Assembly: GCA_964035755.1 (NCBI GenBank)
Contig: CAXIVR010000009.1
Coordinates: 83,755,156 to 83,819,155 of the forward strand
Length of the DNA: 64,000 nucleotides
Direction: 5' to 3'
Source of the DNA: Teleogryllus oceanicus
Lineage: Eukaryota; Arthropoda; Insecta; Orthoptera; Gryllidae
Shown: piece after piece, positions 56,159 through 64,000 of the stretch
Position numbering within the stretch: position 1 is the stretch's first letter
Layout of the letters: each line of letters begins with the position of its first letter
Notes under the pieces: model-generated
Told to the model about the DNA's origin: nothing
Seen by the model: the letters and a program-made list of their open reading frames with translations, nothing else
Databases searched by the model: none
Program-made: the position numbers and the translations under genes

Positions 56159-56395
56159 TACCACAGTCGCCCTACCACTCCGCCTTCCACCCCGCCTTCC
56201 ACTCCCCGCCTTCCACTCCCGCCTACCACTCCCCGCCTACCACTCCCCGCCTACCACTCCCCGCCTACCACTCCCCGCCTACCACTCCACGCCTACCACT
56301 CCCCGCCTACCACTCCCCGCCTACCACTCCCCGCCTACCCCTCAACTCCCCGCCTACCACCCGACTCCCCGCCTACCACTCCCGCCTACCACCTC
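56159..56395 (+). repeat. 14-bp minisatellite, form 3 (CTACCACTCCCCGC)n
   Basis: About 16 units of CTACCACTCCCCGC, with some shortened units, then a decayed edge. It shares period and overall pattern with forms 1 and 2. Confidence 0.95.
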
Positions 56396-56700
56396 GACCA
56401 CACAGAGTCGCCCAACCCCTTTCTCACACCCCCGACACTGCCATTTACGCCCCCACGGTCGCCCCCTGCCACGGCGATGATATTACGGTCGCGACGTGAA
56501 ACAGCGGACGCAACGTTGGAATGCAAATGCTCCTTATTACGCAACCTCCCCCACCCACACCGTGGCTTTTAAGCTTTCCTCAGTCGCTCCCTCCGTCCCT
56601 CGCTGAAATATTGAGCGACGCCGACTCAAATCATCCCGCTTTCTTCGGCGCAGGCGGGAAGAAGAAAAATTAAGAATAATTTCGAAAATCGAACGCAATT

Positions 56701-57080
56701 ACTGGCAGAAACTTCATTAGAGCTCGGCAAGTTATAAAACAAGGCCTGGCAGTTCCCTAATAAGTTCGTCAAAGTTTACCTTCTGATGAATTGTGACCTT
56801 CGCATCCAAGACTTTCTTGCCCTCACTGTTGGGAATTAATCATTCATTTCGATTGACACCATCGCCCGCAACCACAAAAAAGGGGCAGAGATGGGGAAAG
56901 AAAAATGGAAGAGGTAAAAGAGAGGGAAGTATTGGATAGAATGGATGTGAAGATCGATGAACGAGTTATCCTATCAGTTTAACATCACGGGGACACATGA
57001 TCGGGAAAAATCGGGGATGGGAATCGCTGTGGATTGCTGTTAATCTGCAACGTGCCTAACCCCTTCATTTCAAAAAATTT
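56701..57080. other. Unassigned stretch
   Basis: No supported feature. Confidence 0.4.
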
Positions 57081-57200
57081 TAAAAAAATCGATGTTTTTG
57101 TAACAAAATATCGATGTGAAGAAACCGTCGAAAGCAAAATATCGATGTTAATATATCGATGTTCCTGGTGGGAAGCATCGATGATTTAAGAATATCGATG
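57081..57200. other. Cluster of six ATCGATG motifs
   Basis: ATCGATG occurs near 57088, 57109, 57139, 57152, 57176 and 57192, five of them followed by T or TT and most preceded by AT. The cluster ends with CCATCGCTAGCCCA. It may be the subterminal repeat area of a decayed DNA transposon or a binding-site cluster (the core resembles the DREF site TATCGATA but is not identical). Confidence 0.6.
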
Positions 57201-57365
57201 TTTTCTTGCCATCGCTAGCCCAGACACATCGGGTACTGCATTTCACTAATGTTTTAAAACACTCTCTTGTGCAAAGTTACCAATTGCGCTTCCCTTCTTT
57301 ATTTTTTCTTAATCGCTCACAGGTATCGCTCAAAATTAGTAGGCTACCGCTTCAGAGGTTCAAAC
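57201..57365. other. Unassigned short stretch
   Basis: Nothing supported. Confidence 0.35.
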
Positions 57366-57593
57366 TTTTTTTTTATTTGGTTATTTAAGGTCGCATCAAC
57401 ATCTAAGGTCATTAGCGACCACTATTGCTGTTAACGGTATGGTAACTATGTGGATGAAACGATATGGTTATGATAAGGGGTGAAAGGACGAACACAAATA
57501 CAATCATGCCCGAAGCGGGACTCGAAACCGCGACCCTTCGGTCCGAGATCACTACGACACTACTGCCTTAGCGATCTCGGCCACCGGGCCGAC
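57366..57593 (-). mobile_element. SINE-B, full-length copy
   Basis: Reverse orientation. The head (minus strand) GTCGGCCCGGTGGCCGAGAT continues to GGTTTCGAGTCCCGCTTCGG, giving A and B boxes, and it has the length of a class II tRNA (about 85 bases, with an extra arm), Leu/Ser-like. A short body follows (GTGTTCGTCCTTTCACCCC, then CCATACCGTTAACAGC). It ends GTTGATGCGACCTTAAATAA with an A-rich tail. The total is only about 230 bases. The other copy in the window is at 20186-20341. Confidence 0.9.
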
Positions 57594-58401
57594 TAAACAT
57601 TTTTTGTGGATTCCTGTAGTAGTATATTATATTCCTGTAGTAGTATAATATATTCCTGTAACTAGTATAGCGAGTATTTTTACAGCAGGCACTGTTTAAA
57701 GCTACTTATCTTTCTAATCGTTTCTTTCTATAGCCACTCGTCCATCCTCTAACCTTCTAGCCATCATAATTATCCTAACTTCCTCCCCCTATTTCTAGAT
57801 ATTCCTCTACACATTTTTCTTCAAGTATGCACTCCTATATCTTCTTGGAAAATCGCACACTGCGAAACCTTCTAAAATAACCATATAGTATTCATAATTG
57901 CCAAAGTTGATTTTTCAGATTGATGAGAATTCTAATTGTTTGGTTTCATTTTTTTCTGGAGACTTCTCTCCTGCAATATTCCATTTATGTAGTTTGAATT
58001 CTGTTTTTGACCCTAGCATTCGCAGTTTATAATTCAGCTCCATAAGTAAATACGCGTTCGACTCTTATTTTATTTACTGTAACTTTTGTGATTATTTTTA
58101 TGTCGGAGTTCCTTGCCAATGGATGCAACCTACCTGCTTCTGTAATAACCTGTCTACCTCTGTTTTGTTTAGGATATCTATGCTAGTATGCTCCTCAAGC
58201 GTTACAGTGAATTCCAGGTGACCGAATTTATTTACATATTTAATTCTGCTTCTATGTTATTAAGTTCCGATTATCCCCTCCAAGTATCATATTTTGTTTT
58301 GACTATACTGGTATGTATTTTATATAATAGATTTTATAGCTGTGTGTTGCCGTCTGATTGTTGTTACATTCAACTGATATACTGACGCAGTGGAGTCCGA
58401 T
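57594..58401. other. AT-rich stretch, no gene seen
   Basis: Near 57615-57665 the phrase ATTCCTGTAGTAGTAT(A) occurs three times in diverging form. No gene is supported. Confidence 0.45.
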
Positions 58402-58975
58402 TTTGATTGGTTCATTGATTAGTACTTCTAGGTGATCCCGATGCTAAGGTCATTACTCCCGTAAATGTAGTACATGTTTTGTATCTCGAGAGGTGGTGGT
58501 GATCCCACCGTCCTTGGCAGGCGAGATTCCTCGCCTGCCCATCTACCTCCTACCCATCGGCTTGGGGGGTTTCCCCAAACAGGTATCTCCCAGCAGATGG
58601 GCATTGCCCCAGCCGGGACAAGCTCTAAGCGCCCGACCGGTCTCCCGGAATATCTGGTAGTGTAGTGCATGTTAATGTGAATGTGTAAGGGGAAATGATA
58701 GGACAAGGAAGGGGAAGGACAGATCGCGTGCGGTCCGTGGCCCGTTTGGTAGGGTACTGCTCTGGCATTCGCCTGGTGTTGATAGGAGAAACCACGGAAA
58801 ACTACCGATCAGAGCAGCTGGCCGCTAGAATTCTCCTCCAGATAGTGACTGAACTCGACCTAGCTGAAAAGCTAGTGTCGAAAATCCTGCCGCCGTGGGG
58901 AGTGGGAACCTAGGACCTCCCGGTCAGAGGCACTGCAGAGCCATCAGTTGATGCACTGAGCTACCGCTCCCGGTC
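58402..58975 (-). mobile_element. SINE-A, full-length copy, reverse orientation
   Basis: From a GATTGGTTCATTGATT tail on the left, through ATTACTCCCGTAAATGTAG and the GC-rich half (GCATTGCCCCAGCCGGGAC), to the complete head: GCACTGAGCTACCGCTCCCGG at the right is the complement of the A box region. The B box is altered (complement of GTGGGAACCTAGGACC), as in the copies at 11028 and 15033, which groups the three. Confidence 0.92.
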
Positions 58976-59297
58976 CGGGCATGTGAGGTAGTACAGTGCA
59001 TTTAAGAGTGAGTGTAAGTATGGGGGTGAGAATAAGACAAGCATAAGGAAGGAAAGATCGCGAGAGGACCGTGACCTGTTTGTTAGAGTTCTGTTCCTGC
59101 ATTCGCCTGATGTTAATCAAAGAAACCTGGGAAAATCACCGATCAGAGCAGCCAACCGCTAGAATTCTCCTCCAGAGTTGAATTCGACCTAGTTACGTAA
59201 CTAGTGTCCAAAATTTTGCTACTATCGGGACTGCAACCCTAGGACTTCCCGGTCAGAGTCACTGTAGTGACATCAATTGATGCGCTGAGCCGCGAAG
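58976..59297 (-). mobile_element. SINE-A copy next to another SINE-A, 3' half missing
   Basis: Directly after the head of the preceding copy the family sequence starts again in its middle (CATGTGAGGTAGTACAGTGC) and runs to a decayed head (CAATTGATGCGCTGAGCCGCG). It is more diverged than its neighbour. Its 3' half is absent, so either the younger copy replaced or deleted it, or the two met by recombination at the shared CCGG. Confidence 0.85.
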
Positions 59298-60686
59298 TCC
59301 ATTACACGTAATCCTCGTATCAAATATAAATCGAACAATACTCTCCGTAATTTTACCTTTTCAGAAAAAAAAACTGTTATTGGATTAGAAGTCTCATCTG
59401 CCGCCTTTAGATATAACTCCTGTGTTTCGATCGTTCAGAGTGGACGGCGTCCAGTAAAACCCTAATGGATATCGGCCGTTAGTAGTGGCATCTTGTTTCT
59501 CTGTTGGCTGCGTTAAGTCAACGTAACATATTACGAAAACAATTAAACTGTCCTATCCTATTTCTAGTATCCACAGTAGCGTCATAAACAGCGGGACTGT
59601 GGCTTCGGCTAACGTGTTCGGAGAGGCGACTTTGCTATCGGGACAGTAAACTGCTCCCCTCGCAGAGGGTGGAGGTAATAAACCGAGCAAAACCTAACCT
59701 ACGCCTTCCCGACTTACCTCAGGGGCAGCTCGAGCGACCACGGAGCTTAAGTAAGCCCTCCACGCGCCCCCATTGGCTGCTTTCGTGATCCGACTGCCTC
59801 ACTCGGAGGGCGGGAGAGGACGGTCGTAAACGCGACGGCGAGTTGGAGCAATGAGGTCATATATCATTATTTGGGCAGTCTGTTTTGAAACACAGAAGTC
59901 GAAACGCGATAAAATGGTCTGTAGTCGTTGATGATCCATAGATGAATCTACGAATATGAAAATGAATTATCTTCTCAGAGACAATAATGAGATTTTTTAT
60001 TGATAATTAGAGAAGGATGAAGATGCCTGTTACGTCAAATTATTGTAAAATTCTTCCGAGTGGAAATCCTGGATTTCGATCGGGTGAATTATGGACTTTC
60101 TGTGGATCCTTTCGGCAAATATTGGCAGTTAATACTGTCAATAATGTTACAAGAAATGCAAGTTTTGGGGCTTACAGTGTCTCAAATATGTCAAAAGTAA
60201 GTACGTAGTCGTCCACTGAGTTTGACATTACAAATTTAGTAGTATTACCTCCAAATTTTAGGAAAAATATAGAAATGTTAACTGAGGCTACTAACTGGTA
60301 TTTTAAACCTACTTCACGTACGTTTTATCTCCCCTAAAGCTGACTAAAATCTGTTTACATCTTTTTGAAATTAAATAAAGGTGTGCTAAAATATCCTTTT
60401 TGTGAAATGTTGAAAAATTTATCCAAACATAATTATTTAAAAATAACTCTTCACTAGCAGTTGCTAAATAGATCACAATGGGAATAATTAACAGCCAAAA
60501 GCGAGTTTGGAATTAGAGTCATTCTAGCTTTCTGAAGTAATTTCATCCTTTATATTTTCGATTCATAGAAACAAAGATATCTAACTATCTCGACGGAGCG
60601 AATATACAGTATTTGTTAATGATATTGTACTACGTAGGATATGTAATGTAATGATATTGTAGTATATGGAGTATTTTAGAAGTAAA
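59298..60686. other. Mixed stretch, no gene called
   Basis: 59420-59850 is GC-richer with a possible inverted CCAAT box (CATTGGCTG, about 59770). The stretch near 59850-59875 (CAATGAGGTCATATATCATT) resembles 61982-62006. No exon is supported. Confidence 0.4.
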
Positions 60687-60964
60687 ACCGGGAGCGGTAG
60701 CTCAGTACATCAACTGATGTCACTGCACTGTCTCTGACCGGGGGGTCATAGGTTAGAGCCGTGATGGCGGCAGTATTTTCGACACTACCTTGTCAGCTAG
60801 GTCGAATTCAGTCACTGTCTGGAGGAGAATTCTAGCGGCCGGCTGCTCTGACCGGTAGTTTTCCGTGGTTTTTCCTATCAAACCAGGCGAAAGCCGGAGC
60901 AGTCCCTAACAAACGGGACACTGACCGTGCGTCATTTTTCCTTCCTCATCCTTGTCCAATCCCC

Positions 60965-61000
<36 letters not shown>

Positions 61001-61252
61001 ACACTAATATGCACTACCACATACTCCGGGAGACCAGACGGGAGCTTAGAGCTTGCCCCGGCTAGGGCGATGCCCCGCAGGTGGGAGAGTCGTGGTAAGG
61101 GGGAAACCTCGCTAGCCGACGGTAGGTCGGCGCAGGATCTCGCCATCCAGCGGGGGAAGATCATCGCCACCTCCCGAGGAAAAAACATGCACTACACGTA
61201 TGGGAGTATTGACCTAAGCCGTTGACGTGCCCGGAATCACCAACCAACTAGA
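60687..61252 (+). mobile_element. SINE-A, full-length copy with target duplication
   Basis: About 566 bases from CCGGGAGCGGTAGCTCAGTA to the ACCAACCAACT tail. AGAAGTAAA stands directly before it (60678-60686) and directly after it (61253-61261), a perfect 9-base target duplication. The CA-rich part has expanded to a (CA)n run at 60966-60998. Body and 3' half are complete with scattered substitutions. Confidence 0.93.
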
Positions 61253-61261
61253 AGAAGTAAA

Positions 61262-63480
61262 CTGGAGGAGTAAACTGAAATTGTTTGCAGGGCAGTTCCT
61301 GTTCTCTTAGTACATTCTTTCATTGTGTATTCTACGATTTATAACTCCTTTGTCACTAATTGTACTATTACTGGATGAGAAATAACTATTAGGAGTACAT
61401 CAAACGGAAGAAAGTTTAGAATTTTGCAGATTATAATATTAGGAGTGAGCAAAAGCACATACGACTCAAAAGTTACTTAATGTTGCAACCCAAGTTAATG
61501 TTGCACAAATGACAGCACGAGGGGTTTTGGGCCTTTTACTTTACAGTACTCACGTTTCGCGTTTTATATGCCGTAATGTACATTGTGAGATATATGCGGA
61601 TGTTCTGTTAGTGAATTAAAGAATTAGCCCTACACCGTAGGTTGTCACAAATGCTCTGAGTTGATTTGCAGTACAAAGCTATTTTAATTCAAATCAATTG
61701 TTTTAAAAATGAGGCATAATTCGCTCGTGCCAAATTAGTTGTTTTTATTGTATTTAATATTTGTATGATACTATATCAAATTATCGTAGCCTAAAACATT
61801 CATATATCGAAAATTGCGGTCGTTTAAATACCTGCACAAACCTTCTGCGGAACTCCCGACGTTTTGCTCTAGTCCCATTATTATAGCCGCTATTCTGATC
61901 CCATCGCAACGCAACGGGGGAGATAGGAAAGGACGAAGACATGAGGGTCGTAAAGACAACGAGGACTTTGAGTCAAGGGAGAATGAGGTCGTATCTCATT
62001 ATTTGGTTGGTACTACCGTATCCCGTCATCAGTGTGTGGACGCTATTCTGTAATGTTGTGACAAGCTTACTCACCTTCCTGCTTTGAGTAGCAGAGCATA
62101 AAGTCATGTTTTGATGAGGGAAAATAGTTCCAGTTCTACACGGATCACTCCAATATTGTCATAAAACGTGCTGGATATACCAATAAAACGAGACAACAAC
62201 CAGACAGAATGTTTGTGGCATATTTGAAAAAAAAAGAGGTACAAGGGGTTGAAGTAAAGAATAATATCTTTATTTAAACTAGTGGTGCTACATCAGCACG
62301 TTCTTTTTGGCGATATTGTTAATGGTTATGTAATAATATAGTATGACGATTTCTGACTGACACTTCAACTACCTTTTGAGAAATTCTTAAAGAAAGGAAG
62401 AGCGAAAATACAGCTATTTTTTAAATCCATGCTTTTTAAAAGAAAACAGCTTTCTGCCATTGAATTTAGAGTATTCACATCCTACATAAGTGCATTAACG
62501 ATGCCTGATGCTTATTGTAGCTGTAAAAAAAATATTAGTTTATATTCACACGAATCAACAACGGCCGTCAACGGCCGCCTTCAACCAACAACGGCCGCCT
62601 TCTGTTATCAGTCCAATTGAAAATATATTTAATGATTAAATAATCTTAAACGTAATATTTCTTTTCAAAATTCAAATGACATCCTCCAAGCTCCTTTCAC
62701 CTTTCTTTACATTAACACCCAAAATGCAACATTTAAATCCATAGTTCACATCCACGATGTCCTGGTTGTCGATATCACCTTCCTTCACAAGGCAGACACT
62801 TCTAGAAACACCGCCTGACCATAAGAGGTTATTCTGTGAACTTTACGCCGTATCGCGACGTTCTTATTGTTAAATTGCAACTTCTTAACCAGAGTGACTA
62901 TATAGCTGAAAGGTGAATTTCAAATTATCGTAAATGAAACAAAAATTCGTACAAAATTTTTTCAATAATAAGTTATAATTAAAACGATAATTATAATTGA
63001 ATTAATTAAGTAAATTATAATTAAAATTTAAATAAAAGTCGGCAACACTGCGTACGTATCCATCAATACAAATCGTATAAATCTTGCAAACTAGAATGGT
63101 CTCTAGGCCCTGAATGAAAATCTCAAAGCAACAAATATTCCAAATTAATCACCTTCTTATTACTTTGCTCTTCAAGCCAATGGTTGAAAGAAATTGTGTC
63201 CATCCTCACAATACTTGCACCGCTTTCTTAATATGCATTTACATTGCAACTTAATATGGATACGTGTTCACACCTAATGTTCTACGATTTGTAATATTAT
63301 GTTAATTAATATTAAGTTAGACAATAGGAAGGAATCCCACAATAGCCAACTACCTCTGTATCTCTAATTACTTTCACAGACTGACACCGCCTCAAACGAA
63401 GCGAAGGAAATTCGCATTTACTGTTGCAAATTATTTTCCAATTTTCGCAAAATATACGCACATTTTTGAAAAATTGAACC
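61262..63480. other. AT-rich stretch, no gene seen
   Basis: A short repeated CAACGGCCGCCTTC phrase lies at 62557-62602. Nothing else is supported. Confidence 0.45.
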
Positions 63481-64000
63481 CGACCTTATTTGAAGATCTG
63501 TTTATGATGAACACATTCATGAAGAAAAAATGTTCTCTTCATAATTGTAGTGGTAGGAAGACGCCGAAAATAAATTGCAACTTTTGCAAATACATCCAAT
63601 ACATTGAAAATGCACACATTCCTCGCGACACATTACAAATACATAAAGATACATTCGTCACGACAGGAACAAAAAATATGGATTATCAAATAGGTTTTAC
63701 ATATTTTAAAAAAAAAATTCAATATATTTCTAAATACATTTTTGAAGTTTTTCAATTTTTCAGTTATCTAATGGTAATGGTAAATAATACTTTTAAAATA
63801 TTAAAGAAGAGTAGAAACCTCTTCGTATATGGCAAGTTTCGTTTAAAAAAAATTGGAGCCGTTTTTAAGAAAAAATCGTTTAAGCTCTAGTGTAAATGCG
63901 ATATTTGAAGTTCTTTTCCACAGAAATCTTTGGTTTTCGAAAAACTTTATTCAAAGTCATTTGAAGAAATTTCACTCACAAATGCAACAATGTATTCAAA
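63480..64000. repeat. Dispersed AT-rich repeat, second copy
   Basis: It shares GGAAGACGCCGAAAA (about 63557), ATATTAAAGAAGAGTA (about 63797) and AATTGGAGCCGTTTT (about 63850) with 16.3-17.2 kb. The 138-codon frame (63474-63890) is lysine- and phenylalanine-rich, starts and stops within the repeat, and shows no domain, so I do not call a gene. It runs off the window. Confidence 0.6.

Larger units (their letters stand above)
54561..56700. promoter_or_regulatory. Second CpG-rich island around a compound minisatellite
   Basis: GC-rich sequence starts near 54580 (GGGGGCGGGCGG) and ends near 56680. Outside the repeats there is CpG-rich sequence (54600-54890, 56400-56660) that includes one ATGCAAAT octamer (56521-56528). 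No exon can be shown, so this is a composition-based call only. Confidence 0.35.

Noticed and set aside
54630..56480. 616-codon open frame, Pro/Arg/His-rich then Ser/Leu/Pro-rich
   Set aside because: It lies almost wholly on 10-bp and 14-bp C-rich tandem repeats that contain few A/T-rich stop codons. Long frames exist in several other frames and on the other strand. No domain or splice support is seen.
57515..57593. tRNA-Leu/Ser gene on the minus strand
   Set aside because: The same head occurs at 20186 followed by the same body. Acceptor stem pairing is poor. This is SINE-B.
1..64000. Novel defence or multi-gene system
   Set aside because: No group of adjacent intact genes exists in the window. 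All protein-like segments are transposon remnants or single exons, so no system can be supported.

Overview
This window looks like a piece of a large, repeat-rich arthropod genome, most likely an insect. The evidence is the mix of decayed Gypsy, Jockey-type LINE, Tc1/mariner and hAT elements, many copies of tRNA-derived SINEs, long AT-rich unique stretches, (ATT)n microsatellites, and exon-like islands with GT/AG borders instead of packed bacterial genes. The abundance of SINEs and solo LTRs fits a big-genome insect (cockroach, termite, stick insect or orthopteran), but the sequence alone does not fix the species. I see no operon, ribosome binding site, CRISPR array or phage gene, and no complete protein-coding host gene.

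Layout. 1-5382: a degenerate Gypsy-class LTR retrotransposon on the minus strand (left LTR cut by the window edge, polypurine tract, partial RT and protease, gag, probable primer binding site, right LTR); integrase and most of RNase H are missing. 5383-18666: AT-rich sequence with copies of one tRNA-derived SINE family (here called SINE-A), the C-terminal end of a LINE with an (ATT)n tail, and an internally deleted mariner. 18667-20650: a 14-bp minisatellite, a Jockey-type LINE fragment, a second tRNA-derived SINE (SINE-B) with an odd filled deletion, and another LINE C-terminus. 20650-30725: mostly unrecognised AT-rich DNA holding a decayed ~345-bp tandem array, two notable foldbacks, a hAT-like remnant and one convincing coiled-coil exon on the minus strand (26073-26304). 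30728-32425: a Tc1-like transposon interrupted by a SINE-A with a clear target duplication. 32.4-45.6 kb: more SINE-A copies, one possible exon (35132-35348, minus), a third tRNA-derived SINE (SINE-C), a 5S rRNA-derived SINE inserted inside an older SINE-A, a MITE, a solo LTR inserted in a SINE-A, a 27-bp perfect-TIR element, a hAT-like element and a LINE C-terminus. 45.8-56.7 kb: two CpG-rich islands and several strand-asymmetric GC-rich minisatellites, with the reverse-orientation mate of the solo LTR between them. 56.7-64 kb: a cluster of ATCGATG motifs, a full-length SINE-B, more SINE-A copies and a dispersed repeat that also occurs at 16.6-17.2 kb.

How it fits together. The window is best read as an archive of nested transposition around at most one or two host genes on the minus strand. 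The order of events can be read directly at several sites: Tc1 then SINE-A; SINE-A then 5S-derived SINE; SINE-A then LTR element then recombination to a solo LTR. The long open frames in the GC-rich blocks (up to about 616 codons) are products of stop-poor repeat composition and are not called as genes. The most noteworthy items are the 5S-derived SINE with a reconstructable empty site, the templated filler in SINE-B, and the unusual concentration of GC-rich minisatellites, two of which share a 14-bp period and a similar unit.
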